DNA of 64,000 nt. Origin: DASSNU01 sp035701265. Its GTDB lineage: Bacteria > Gemmatimonadota > Gemmatimonadetes > Gemmatimonadales > Gemmatimonadaceae. Of this stretch, positions 26,488 through 34,905 are shown in pieces. The stretch lies in the NCBI GenBank assembly GCA_035701265.1, contig DASSNU010000009.1, positions 62,001 to 126,000 on the forward strand, written 5' to 3'. The position numbers were made by a program, and so were the translations under genes. The notes under the pieces are model-generated. The model did no database searches, was not told the origin of the DNA, and saw nothing but the letters and a program-made list of their open reading frames with translations. How positions within the stretch are numbered: position 1 is the stretch's first letter; the number at the start of each line of letters is the position of its first letter.

Positions 26488-26861
26488 GAACGTCCAGAAT
26501 CAGTCAAATTAGTCGCCCCGTTGGGGGCGTACAAGCTGACGACACGCGCCACCTACCGCGCTGCGCCACGTCCCGCTGCACCGAGTCGTCCCCCGCACCT
26601 CGCTCGCGCCGAGCACCGCGCTTCGCGCCCCTTCAGCCGCGCGCACCGCGTCACGAACCGACCCCGCCCTCACGCGTCCCCCGCCCCCTTGCCGAACCCT
26701 CCGCACAGGGAGAAACTAATGTCTCCCGCGCCCGATGATGGACGCTGCTGCCGCCGAAGTGCCGGCGACACACTGACAACCCCAACGGACACTCGACGGA
26801 CGCAACTCCCTCCAGGAGCTGCGTCCATGTGGCGTTCACCCTCACTCGCAGGAGCTGCACC
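26488..26861. other. Intergenic region, tRNA and lipoprotein promoters
   Basis: This 374-bp stretch lies between divergent genes. It includes a short AT-richer patch just upstream of the tRNA (TAATTT at minus-strand 26508-26503 could be a -10 box). No protein-like frame was seen before the lipoprotein start. Confidence 0.4.
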
Positions 26862-27746
26862 GTGTATCCCACACTCGATCGCACGCTCGCCCGGGGCGCG
26901 ATAGGAGTCGCTGCACTCTCCCTTGCTCTCGCCGCCGCAGGCTGCGCCGCGCGCGACAATCCGGCTACCGACGATTCCGCCGCCACCACCGCCGCGGCGC
27001 CGCAGGCGCTCACCGTCACCACTACCGACTACGCGTTCGACATGCCGTCGCAGGCAACGGCGGGGGTGACGACGATCAAGCTCGTGAACCACGGTACCAC
27101 GATCCATCACATGCAGCTCGTGCGGCTCGACAGCGCCAAGACCGTCCAGGACCTGGGCGCGGCGATGGCGCGCGAAGGGCCGCCCCCCGCGTGGGCGCAC
27201 TTCGCAGGCGGTCCCAACGCGGTCGCGCCGAACGACAGCACCACCGCCACGCTCACGCTCGAGCCGGGGAACTACGCCGCGATCTGCGTCATTCCGGCCG
27301 CGGACCATGAGCTGCACGTGGCCAAGGGGATGGCGCACCCGCTCACCGTCGTGGCCGCGCCCGCCGGTTCCGCGCCAGCGGCCGAGCCGACGACGGACAT
27401 GTCGATCTCGCTGTCGGACTACGCGTTCACGCTCTCCGATTCGCTCACTGCCGGGCACCACGTGTTCGACGTCTCCAACGCCGGCACGCAGCCACACGAG
27501 GTGGTGCTCGTCCGTCTCGATGCGGGAAAAACCCCGAACGATGTCCTCACCTGGGTCTTCAACCAGAACGGGCCACCCCCGGGGGTGCCGCTCGGCGGCA
27601 TCGTGGCCATCGAGCCGGGAATGCACCAGTCATTCGCGGCGGACCTCGCACCGGGCGACTACGCGCTCATGTGCTTCATCCCCGATGGCAAGGACGGCAA
27701 GCCGCACGCAATGCACGGGATGATGAAGGAGATCCACGTGAGCTGA
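26862..27746 (+). CDS. Lipoprotein with two cupredoxin-like domains
   Basis: This 294-residue protein starts at a GTG with AGGAG seven bases upstream. A lipoprotein signal (ALSLALAAAGCAAR) ends with the lipidated Cys near residue 30. Two homologous beta domains follow, about 50-165 and 180-294. Each carries a His-Cys-His-Met pattern like type-1 copper ligands: domain 1 has TIHHMQL, YAAICVIP and ELHVAKGM; domain 2 has QPHEVVL, YALMCFIP and PHAMHGMM. It is probably anchored at the membrane and may carry electrons or bind copper. Copper binding is inferred; no oxidase gene is nearby. Confidence 0.75.
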   Translation: MYPTLDRTLARGAIGVAALSLALAAAGCAARDNPATDDSAATTAAAPQALTVTTTDYAFDMPSQATAGVTTIKLVNHGTTIHHMQLVRLDSAKTVQDLGAAMAREGPPPAWAHFAGGPNAVAPNDSTTATLTLEPGNYAAICVIPAADHELHVAKGMAHPLTVVAAPAGSAPAAEPTTDMSISLSDYAFTLSDSLTAGHHVFDVSNAGTQPHEVVLVRLDAGKTPNDVLTWVFNQNGPPPGVPLGGIVAIEPGMHQSFAADLAPGDYALMCFIPDGKDGKPHAMHGMMKEIHVS

Positions 27747-27773
27747 CCGCGCCGCGCGCGGTGCAGCGAGGAC

Positions 27774-27810
27774 ACGAGCCGGCAGAATCGCTACGACTCT
27801 GCCGGCTCGT
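27774..27810. terminator. Bidirectional terminator hairpin
   Basis: A perfect 13-bp stem (acgagccggcaga, 27774-27786, with 27798-27810) encloses 11 bases. It lies between the convergent ends of the cupredoxin lipoprotein and the M28 peptidase genes and could end both transcripts, although the T tract is poor. Confidence 0.7.
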
Positions 27811-27908
27811 TGCATCCGCCCACTTCACGATCGTCGCACCCGGTGCGAGTATGTCGACGTGTGTCGCGGTCGCGCGGCCGCCTCGCCGCCTCGCGCGGCT
27901 CGCGTGCG

Positions 27909-29471
27909 CTATGGCGCGGACGCTCGCGCGCTGTCGAGCGCGGGACGCTCGGGCGCGGTGGCTACCAGCCATCCCGCCGCGTACATCCACCGGGTCATGC
28001 GCGTGAGCTTCGCGTAGTCGATGAGGTCCGGCTCATCACGGGGCGTGTGATAGTCGGGGTGCAGCAGCGTGGAGAACTCCACGGCGGGAATGCCCGCCCT
28101 GGCGTACGGCAGGTGGTCGCTCCGGAAGTACCAGCGCTCCGGATGCGTGGGGCGGTCCCACGAGCTGTCGATCGCGAAGTGCGTGACGCTGTCGTTCGCG
28201 GCGAGCACCATGCGCGCGAGCGCGGCCGAGTTGCGGTTGGGTGGCTGGACGCCGAGCAGGCCGGCGGTGTCGGGAGCATTGCGCCCGATCATGTCGGCAT
28301 TGAGCACGGCGGTAATGGACGACCGCGGCACGGTAGGACGCTGCGCGAACCAGCGCGACCCCAGCAGTCCCCGCTCCTCGGCGCCGTGCCAGACGAAGAG
28401 CGCCGAGCGCGGCGCGGGGTGCGCGACGAACGCGCGGCCGATCGCGAGCAGTGCGACGCTCGTGCTCGCGTTGTCGTCCGCGCCATTCCAGATGGAATCG
28501 CCATCCACCGCGTAGCGCACGCCGTCGTGGTCCAGGTGGCTGCTGAAGAGGACGTATTCGTTGCGGCGCGCGGGATCCGTTCCGGGGACGCGCGCCACGA
28601 TGTTCACCGACGGGTAGACGATGTCCGTCATGCGCAGCCGCGCCACGAGCTGGTGTGCCGCGCGAACGCGATCGAGCTGCGAGCGGCTCACCCAAATGAC
28701 CGGCGGCTGCGCGGGGATGCTCCCACTGCCGGGTACGTCGATGGTGTATCGCCCGCGGCGCAGCGACGTCCCGAAGTAGCCCCGCAGCTCCGGCTCGGCC
28801 ACCGCGTCGGAGACGAGCACGATCGCGGACGCGCCGGCGCGGGTGAGTGCCTCCGTGCGTTCGCGGATGGCGGCGACTGTGTAGCGAAAGCTGCGCAGGC
28901 TCACGTCGGGAGCGGGGAGCCGCGCAGGGGGAAGAAGCAGCGCGGCCACGGCCTTCCCGCGCACATCCCGCGCGGCGAGCGCGCTCCCGGTGTCGCTCCC
29001 CACGTAGATGAGCGGAAGGTCCACGGCCGTGTCGGTGAGGGTGACGACCACCGCGTTCGGCGATCCCTGCAGCACGAGCGGCGATCCGTCCAGCAGCACG
29101 TCGCTGGCCGACATGTCGAGGTACGTGTGCCGCATCGGCCAGAACTGGAAGTACGTGCCGTCGTCGCCCGCCGGCTCGAGCCCCGCATCGCGCGCGCGCA
29201 TGGCCACCCATGCCGCGGCGCGCAGCTCGTCCATCGTGCCTGCCTCGCGTCCGCGCATCGAGTCGCTGGCCATCGTGTAGAGATCGCTGCGGAGCGTGGC
29301 GCTGTCGATCGCGCTCAGGCCGGGGAAGTTACCCGACGAGGAGCTCGCCGCACGCGTCGTCGTCGCGGCGGGAGACGCGGACGCCGGCGCGCGCACTGGA
29401 GTCGGCGTGCACGCGGCGAGCGTGATGAGGGCGATGGCGGAGGATGGGAAGGCGAAGCGCACGATGAGCAT
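27909..29471 (-). CDS. Secreted M28-family zinc aminopeptidase
   Basis: This 520-residue protein begins with a lipoprotein-type signal (MLIVRFAFPSSAIALITLAAC, residues 1-21). A PA-type insert occupies about 150-270. The M28 catalytic domain carries the co-catalytic zinc ligands: SSHLDHDG (His), NGADDNASTSV (Asp), HGAEERGLLG (Glu pair), LNADMIG (Asp) and YHTPRDEPD (His). The protein probably removes N-terminal residues from peptides outside the inner membrane. An upstream TTG is in frame, but the signal peptide supports the ATG at 29471. Confidence 0.88.
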   Translation of the reverse strand: MLIVRFAFPSSAIALITLAACTPTPVRAPASASPAATTTRAASSSSGNFPGLSAIDSATLRSDLYTMASDSMRGREAGTMDELRAAAWVAMRARDAGLEPAGDDGTYFQFWPMRHTYLDMSASDVLLDGSPLVLQGSPNAVVVTLTDTAVDLPLIYVGSDTGSALAARDVRGKAVAALLLPPARLPAPDVSLRSFRYTVAAIRERTEALTRAGASAIVLVSDAVAEPELRGYFGTSLRRGRYTIDVPGSGSIPAQPPVIWVSRSQLDRVRAAHQLVARLRMTDIVYPSVNIVARVPGTDPARRNEYVLFSSHLDHDGVRYAVDGDSIWNGADDNASTSVALLAIGRAFVAHPAPRSALFVWHGAEERGLLGSRWFAQRPTVPRSSITAVLNADMIGRNAPDTAGLLGVQPPNRNSAALARMVLAANDSVTHFAIDSSWDRPTHPERWYFRSDHLPYARAGIPAVEFSTLLHPDYHTPRDEPDLIDYAKLTRMTRWMYAAGWLVATAPERPALDSARASAP

Positions 29472-29554
29472 CCGGGAATCGCGTGGAGAGTGGCGGCGTG
29501 ATGGCAAGGACGACGGTGGATCGCGCAGCGGTCGTGCGTCACGTCATGTCGGCG

Positions 29555-29971
29555 TCACCCGCTGCCGTGCTGCACGTCCCCGCGCGTCCCATGACGCGCG
29601 ACGACCACCGACTTGATTCCGCCGCGCACGTTGAAGTCCCCCACTACCTCCATCCACCGCGGCGCCACGGCGGCAACCAGGTCGTCCAGGATCCGGTTCA
29701 CCGCGCGCTCGTAGAAGATGCCGTCGTTGCGGAAGCTCCAGAGGTAGAGCTTGAGACTCTTGAGCTCCACGCACTGCGCCGCGGGCGCGTAGGCGATCCG
29801 GATGGTGCCGAAGTCGGGGGCGCCCCCCTTGAGCAGCGCGAGCTCGGCGGCGTCCGATTCGATCCCTCCCACCGGGCAGAGCGACGTGAACTCGGGGCAC
29901 TCCAGGCGCACCTCGTACTCGCGCGCCGGGTGGGGATTGGGAAAGGTCTCGAGCAGCTCGGGGTTGGGCAT
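29555..29971 (-). CDS. queF: NADPH-dependent preQ0 reductase QueF (queuosine pathway) with inserted loop
   Basis: This 138-residue protein is a short-form QueF. It has the nucleophile Cys32 in FTSLCP, the Asp in PDFGTI and the NADPH-binding motif CVELKSLKLYLWSFRND (about 67-83). QueF reduces the nitrile preQ0 to preQ1 for tRNA queuosine. Between the Cys and the PDF Asp, which in ordinary QueF lie close together (CPxTGQPDF), there is an extra segment of about 14 residues (GGIESDAAELALLKGGA). The start at 29971 lacks a clear ribosome-binding site, so it is uncertain. No other queuosine gene is adjacent, but a QueE-like gene lies at 35939. Confidence 0.88.
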   Translation of the reverse strand: MPNPELLETFPNPHPAREYEVRLECPEFTSLCPVGGIESDAAELALLKGGAPDFGTIRIAYAPAAQCVELKSLKLYLWSFRNDGIFYERAVNRILDDLVAAVAPRWMEVVGDFNVRGGIKSVVVARHGTRGDVQHGSG

Positions 29972-30170
29972 GGGAGTGGGACGGGAGAGCGGAGCGCACG
30001 CCCGGAGATTGTACAGCACCGGCGGCCGGTGCGCCAACCATCGCGTCACCGGCCGTCCGTCTCACTCCGCGCACGTTACGCCGACAGCCGCTGGGACTGC
30101 CTCGCCGCGCGTACAGAGTGCATCCGCTGTACCGAGCGTGCAGCGTGCGCTGCGCGCCGTCAGTCGTGCG

Positions 30171-30692
30171 TCAGAGGCGCGGCTGGTCGCGCTCGCTCCC
30201 GCGCTCCGTGCTCCGTTCGGCGCTCCGCCCGGCACCGCGCGAACCCGACGACTCCGACGGCTGGGAGATGCGTTCCACCACGCGGTGCACTTCGCGCTCG
30301 CTGACCTGCGGAGAGCGCGACACCGCGCGCGCCAGGTCCGCCTGCGCGATGATCCCCACCACGCGGCGATCGCCGTCCACCACCGGCACGCGGCGCACCT
30401 GCCGGTCGCTCATGATGCGCTCGACCTCGCTCACCTCGGCATCGACCGAGGTGTAGCTGGGGTTGGTGGACATGACGTCTCTGACGCGCGTGTCGGGGCC
30501 CATCCCCCGGGCCGCTGCGCGCACGGCGATGTCGCGGTCGGTGATCGTCCCGACGATGCGATGGCTCTCCCTGTCTTCCACCACCGGGATGAGCCCGCAG
30601 TCGCATTCCTGCATGAGACGCGCTGCATCCTGCACGGTGTCCTCCGGCGTGCAGCACGCCGGCGATGGGGTCATGAGCTCCTGCGCTTTCAT
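30171..30692 (-). CDS. CBS-domain pair protein
   Basis: This 173-residue cytoplasmic protein consists of two tandem CBS domains (about 1-60 and 65-125), with CGLIPVVEDR, GTITDRDIAVRA, RRVPVVDGDRRVVG and AQADLARA. A disordered tail rich in Ser, Arg and Glu follows. Such stand-alone pairs usually sense adenine nucleotides or related ligands. The ATG at 30692 is preceded by GAGGTGTGCC, the same leader as precursor 1. It lies divergent from a DJ-1/PfpI gene. Confidence 0.85.
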   Translation of the reverse strand: MKAQELMTPSPACCTPEDTVQDAARLMQECDCGLIPVVEDRESHRIVGTITDRDIAVRAAARGMGPDTRVRDVMSTNPSYTSVDAEVSEVERIMSDRQVRRVPVVDGDRRVVGIIAQADLARAVSRSPQVSEREVHRVVERISQPSESSGSRGAGRSAERSTERGSERDQPRL

Positions 30693-30868
30693 GGCACACC
30701 TCGCGAGTGTGTGGGTTGTGACGGTCGGCGTCACAGCACGCAAGGCGCGCACCGTGCCGCAGCGTGTGCGCGGAAGGGACCCATCTCGCATGGCCCGCGC
30801 CCTCCGGTCCGCCCCTTGCGGCGAGCGCGCATCCCCAGCGACAGGACACTCGAGCTACAGGAGGACCC

Positions 30869-31474
30869 ATGGCCACGAACAGAACGCTGCAGGGCACGCG
30901 CGTGGCGATCCTCGCCACCAACGGCGTGGAGCAGGAGGAGCTCGTCGAGCCCAAACGCGCGCTCGATGAGGCGGGCGCGCGCACCGCGGTCGTGTCTCCC
31001 ACGTCGGGGAAGATCTCCGCGTGGCAGCACGATCACTGGGGAGACGAGATCCCTGTGGACGTGCCGCTCGAGCAGGCGAGCGCCGACGACTTCGACGCCC
31101 TCATGCTCCCCGGCGGAGTGATGAATCCCGATCACCTGCGCATGAACGAGAAGGCCGTACAGTTCGTGCGCGACTTCTTCTCCGCCGGGAAGCCGGTGGC
31201 CGCCATCTGCCACGCCCCGTGGATGCTGGTGGAAGCGAACGTGGTGCGGGGGCGCACGGTCACGTCATGGCCGTCGCTGCAGACCGATCTGCGCAACGCC
31301 GGAGCCGACTGGGTGGACCGCGAGGTGGTGACCGACGAGGGATTGGTCACGAGCCGCAAGCCGGACGACATTCCGGCGTTCAACCGGAAGATGATCGAGG
31401 AGTTCGCCGAGGGGCGGCACGAGGGTCAGCGTGCGCGCGCCGGTACGGCGAAGACCACGGAAGCGCGCACGTAG
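30869..31474 (+). CDS. DJ-1/PfpI-family type-1 glutamine amidotransferase-like protein
   Basis: This 201-residue protein has the PfpI fold, with VAILATNGVEQEELVEPK (about 10-27), ALMLPGGVMNPD (about 77-88) and the nucleophile elbow AAICHAPWML with Cys near 113. The conserved Glu of the elbow partner (VEQEEL) is present. Family members act as glyoxalase- or deglycase-like stress proteins, or as chaperones or peptidases. GGAGG precedes the ATG at 30869. It is divergent from the CBS-domain gene, consistent with a stress pair. Confidence 0.88.
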   Translation: MATNRTLQGTRVAILATNGVEQEELVEPKRALDEAGARTAVVSPTSGKISAWQHDHWGDEIPVDVPLEQASADDFDALMLPGGVMNPDHLRMNEKAVQFVRDFFSAGKPVAAICHAPWMLVEANVVRGRTVTSWPSLQTDLRNAGADWVDREVVTDEGLVTSRKPDDIPAFNRKMIEEFAEGRHEGQRARAGTAKTTEART

Positions 31475-31482
31475 CGAACATC

Positions 31483-31510
31483 CGAAACGCGACGCGCGAA
31501 ACGCGACGCG
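31483..31510. repeat. Two tandem 14-bp direct repeats
   Basis: The 14-base unit cgaaacgcgacgcg occurs twice in direct tandem just after the DJ-1/PfpI stop and next to the convergent hairpin at 31506. It is probably a slippage product. Confidence 0.6.
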
Positions 31511-31543
31511 CCGGAGCGCCATGTACGCGGCGCTCCGGCGCGT
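31506..31543. terminator. Bidirectional terminator hairpin
   Basis: A perfect 15-bp stem (acgcgccggagcgcc with its complement at 31529-31543) encloses an eight-base loop. It lies between the convergent ends of the DJ-1/PfpI and S41 peptidase genes. T runs are lacking on both sides. Confidence 0.65.
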
Positions 31544-31564
31544 GGTGTCGCGCGCGTGGCCGGC

Positions 31565-33175
31565 TCAGGAACCGGCGGCGAGCGGGGTGGAGAAGGCTGC
31601 GATGGCTTTCTTGACCTCGTCGTCGAACATGGCGGACACGCGGTACCACCCTTCCTCGCCCCACTTGGTTTCCGCCACCCACTCCAGGATCTCGCGGCGC
31701 AACTGCTCGTCGGCGTCCGCGCCGTCGGGAATGGTCACACGCTCCGAGCTGGCGAAGGCGCGCAGATTCGGGATGGCGTCCGCCGGGAGCGCGGGGTGCG
31801 CTACCAGCGAGTCGAGCGACGGGAAGGCGGTGGCGTGCGCGGTGAGATATCCTCCCGTCCAGCGCAGCAGGAGCGACTGCTCGTGCACGCGCGCGAGCCA
31901 GAGCGGATCGCCCGGCGGCGTGGGGAGCCGGACATCCGGATAGATCCCTCCGCCGCCGTACACGGTGCGTCCCGCATCGGTCTTGCACGACGGGCGTCCC
32001 ACCGTGTCGCGGTCGGCGCGCGCGAGGCGGTAGTAATCGCGTCGCGTGACGCCGCGATACTCGCGCTGGACGATGCGCCCGCATGGCGTGCGCACCAGCC
32101 CGATCACCATCACCACTACCGAGCCATCGGGAAGCGGGAAGCCCTGCATCATGAGCGACTTTCCGAACGTGGGCTGCCCGACGATGGTCGCGCGGTCGTG
32201 ATCCTGCAGCGCGCCCGCCAGCAGCTCCGACGCGCTCGCCGTGCCCGCGTTCACCAGCAGCACGATGGGATACTTCTTTCCCTTGTGCGTCGAGAAGAAC
32301 GAGTTCTTCACGCGCCCGGTGTCGGCCACGTCGGCCTTCCGTCCTTCCGATGTGTACACGATGGTACCGCCCGGCAGGAACACCCCCGCGACGTCGGCCG
32401 CTTCGTGCACCAGCCCGCCGCCGTTGTCGCGAATGTCCAGGACCAGCCGCTGCATCCCGGCGTCCTCGAGTCTGCCGAGCGCCTTGTTCAGATCCTCGGC
32501 CACCTTGTCGTTCTCGAACGTGGTGATCCGCACGTAGCCCGTCTGACCGTCGAGCATCACGGCCACGGGGACGGCGGTCTGCTCTCCCACTTTCTCGCGC
32601 TTCACCTCGCGCTCGAGCGTCACGTAGGAGCCATCGACGCGGCGCCGCTCCACCGTGAGCTTGACGGTGGAGTTCTTGCGCCCGTAGAGCGTGAGATCCA
32701 GCTCCTCCTCGCTCTCCGCCACCACCGGCTGACCGTCGATGGCGATGAGGTCATCGCCGGGGAGAATGTCGGCCTTGGCGGCGGACGATCCCGGCGCGAC
32801 GCTCATGACCACCGGTGATCCCCCGTAGAAGGAGAAGCTCACGGGAACGGGATACAGCTTCCCTTCCCGCATCTCCTTCTCCTTCTCCGGATCCAGGTGG
32901 ATGGCCTCGATGATGTAGGAGTGCGGGTCCGCCGCGCTCAGCATGCCGCGGATGGCCGCCATCATGAGCCGGTGCGTGTCCAGAGAGTCGGGGTGGTTCA
33001 CGCGCAACTGGTTCAGCACGCCGCTCAGGAGCTGCAGGTCCTCGTACATGGTGCGCGGACGAATGCCGCTGCGCGACGCGGGGGTGCTCCCCTGCGCGCG
33101 CGCTCCCGCGGCGGCGACCGTGCTGAGTGCCACGAACGCCGCCGCGACGAGCGCGGCGCGAAGCCGTGCTCGCAT
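31565..33175 (-). CDS. S41-family C-terminal processing peptidase
   Basis: This 536-residue secreted protease has a signal peptide (MRARLRAALVAAAFVALSTV, cut near ARAQ). A PDZ domain (about 95-175, with PGSSAAKADILPGDDLIAID) precedes the S41 catalytic domain. The Ser nucleophile lies in NAGTASASELLAGA (about 310) and the Lys base in PTFGKSL (about 338). LVLDIRDNGGG is the usual preceding strand. A C-terminal region of about 150 residues follows. The ATG overlaps the stop of the upstream TPR gene (TGATG), so the two are co-translated. It probably trims or degrades periplasmic proteins. Confidence 0.9.
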   Translation of the reverse strand: MRARLRAALVAAAFVALSTVAAAGARAQGSTPASRSGIRPRTMYEDLQLLSGVLNQLRVNHPDSLDTHRLMMAAIRGMLSAADPHSYIIEAIHLDPEKEKEMREGKLYPVPVSFSFYGGSPVVMSVAPGSSAAKADILPGDDLIAIDGQPVVAESEEELDLTLYGRKNSTVKLTVERRRVDGSYVTLEREVKREKVGEQTAVPVAVMLDGQTGYVRITTFENDKVAEDLNKALGRLEDAGMQRLVLDIRDNGGGLVHEAADVAGVFLPGGTIVYTSEGRKADVADTGRVKNSFFSTHKGKKYPIVLLVNAGTASASELLAGALQDHDRATIVGQPTFGKSLMMQGFPLPDGSVVVMVIGLVRTPCGRIVQREYRGVTRRDYYRLARADRDTVGRPSCKTDAGRTVYGGGGIYPDVRLPTPPGDPLWLARVHEQSLLLRWTGGYLTAHATAFPSLDSLVAHPALPADAIPNLRAFASSERVTIPDGADADEQLRREILEWVAETKWGEEGWYRVSAMFDDEVKKAIAAFSTPLAAGS

Positions 33176-34371
33176 CACTGGCCGCTCCCGCCGTTCTTCA
33201 CGACAATGGTCAACTGATTGATGCGCTCATTGGCGAACGCGACCTGCCGCTGGTCCTGCCGCGATGCATACGGCAGGTAGTCCTTGTAGGCCTTGAACGC
33301 CTCCACCAGCTTGCCGTCGGCATCGAGCGCGATGGCCAGGTTGTACCGCGCCGCCGCGTAGTACGGATCGATCTCGACGGCCTTGCGGAATTGATCCGCC
33401 GCTTCGGCCGCACGGCGCGCCGCGAGCAGCGCAGCGCCGTAGCCGACGCGAAGCGTGGCGTCATCCGTGTTGATCTCCGCGGCCGCGCCGTATTCGTTGA
33501 GCGCCGCCGTGGTGTCGTGCTGCGCGAGGGCGATGTCTCCCAGACGCGCGTGCGCCATGTAGTAGCTCAGGTCCTCGGCGAGCGCGCGCCCGAAGGCGGC
33601 CTTGGCGTCATCCAGCCGCTGCGCCGCCATGAGCACCATGCCCACGCGGTACTCGAGCTGTGCCTTGGAGTTGTACCACACGACCAGCCGCTTGAGGTCG
33701 CGCTGCTTCATCTCGCCGATCACGTAGTTCAACTGCGCCACGGCGCTGTCCGCGCGTCCCATGTGGAAGAGCGCGTCGGCGAGATCCAGGTGGTACGACA
33801 GCTCCTTGGGATTCTTCTCCGCCGCCTCGCGGAACTTGTCCACCGCCGCGCCCATCTGCCCGCGCGTGTACGCCATCCATCCGGCAACCCACGGATTGGC
33901 GGCCGCGTTGCGGAAGAGCGATTCACGACCTCCGGTTTCGACCCGGATTTCCTCGTCGAGCTTGTCCCACATGCGCCGCTCGAGCGCGCGCATGACGAAC
34001 GGGTTCTTGAGCGTAGCACGGTAGACGAGGCTGTCGTTGCGGATGGCGTCCTTCGACGTGGCCGTGCGCTCGTCGCCCAACAGGTAATCGTACATGTGCC
34101 GGTCGTTCATCCAGTGCGCCACCCACTCCGCGAACAGCGGATCGGGGACCAACGGATTGAGGCGCGACGCCCAGTAGAACGCACGCTCCGCCTCATCCGG
34201 GCGGTCGTCCAGCTTGGACAGGCCGTACGCGTAGTAGGCGTTCCAGTCGTTCGTGTCGGCCGCGGCATCCAGCTTCGGACGCTTGGGCTCCTTGTTCTTC
34301 TGCGCGAGGAGCGGCGAGGCGGCAAGAAGGGAGAGCGCGGCCACGACCAGCAACGAGCGCTTCGTCATCAT
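33175..34371 (-). CDS. Periplasmic TPR-repeat protein
   Basis: This 398-residue protein has a signal peptide (MTKRSLLVVAALSLLAASPL, then LAQ) and several tetratricopeptide-like repeats through the middle and C-terminal half, for example AGWMAYTRGQMGAAVDKFRE, SYHLDLADALFHMGRADSAV and ARYNLAIALDADGKLVEAF. TPR proteins are adaptors. Translational coupling to the S41 peptidase (1-bp overlap) suggests it may present substrates to that protease, as NlpI does for Prc in E. coli; that parallel is an inference. The start at 34371 follows GGAGGAGTG; a second ATG is the next codon. Confidence 0.82.
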   Translation of the reverse strand: MMTKRSLLVVAALSLLAASPLLAQKNKEPKRPKLDAAADTNDWNAYYAYGLSKLDDRPDEAERAFYWASRLNPLVPDPLFAEWVAHWMNDRHMYDYLLGDERTATSKDAIRNDSLVYRATLKNPFVMRALERRMWDKLDEEIRVETGGRESLFRNAAANPWVAGWMAYTRGQMGAAVDKFREAAEKNPKELSYHLDLADALFHMGRADSAVAQLNYVIGEMKQRDLKRLVVWYNSKAQLEYRVGMVLMAAQRLDDAKAAFGRALAEDLSYYMAHARLGDIALAQHDTTAALNEYGAAAEINTDDATLRVGYGAALLAARRAAEAADQFRKAVEIDPYYAAARYNLAIALDADGKLVEAFKAYKDYLPYASRQDQRQVAFANERINQLTIVVKNGGSGQ

Positions 34372-34905
34372 CACTCCTCCGGAGAGTACACTGGCGGCGC
34401 GGGGCCGCGTGACGCGGCCGGCGGCGTCAGAAGGAAGGTGGTCCGGTAGCGCGGCGGCACCCGTTCGGGCTGCCGCGCCCACACCGGACGGCGGTACTTC
34501 AGCAGTGAGGCATCATCGGTTGACGATCGAGCGCCCCCGCCCGATTCACTGCTCGGCGAGCGACGGCGGGGATGCTCGTCCCGCCTGGGCGGCGTGCGCC
34601 GCGCCAGAGAGGGAGGTTGTGGGATCGTTCGAAGTAGGGTGGTGCCGAAGGGGATGCGGGCTCGCGCCCGGAGGAGTACGTGCCGGAGGGACGCCTGCCG
34701 CCGCCAAGGCGGCGGCGGCGCGGCACTACCTTAAAAGGGCTGGCTCATTCACGCCAGAGCAATGTCCAGCGTCCGTGCGGTGGAACGCGCGTTCGATGCG
34801 AAGGAGGCGGGCATCGCCGCAGGGAAACAGATGATTACTGGACGGCGTGCGCCGAGTGGCGCGTGTCGCGATGCCGCGCGAGGCGGCGCGCGAGATGCCG
34901 CGAGT
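34372..34905. other. Gene-free stretch of 534 bp
   Basis: This lies upstream of the TPR-S41 operon and downstream of the rhomboid gene. It should hold the operon promoter. A short perfect inverted repeat (gccgccgcc/ggcggcggc, around 34700-34720) is followed by an AT-richer patch. No protein-like frame with a usable start was found. Confidence 0.4.

Noticed and set aside
29972..30170. preQ1 riboswitch upstream of queF
   Set aside because: I looked for the compact H-type pseudoknot pattern with an A-rich tail and found none; only a short gcaccgg/ccggtgc hairpin is present.
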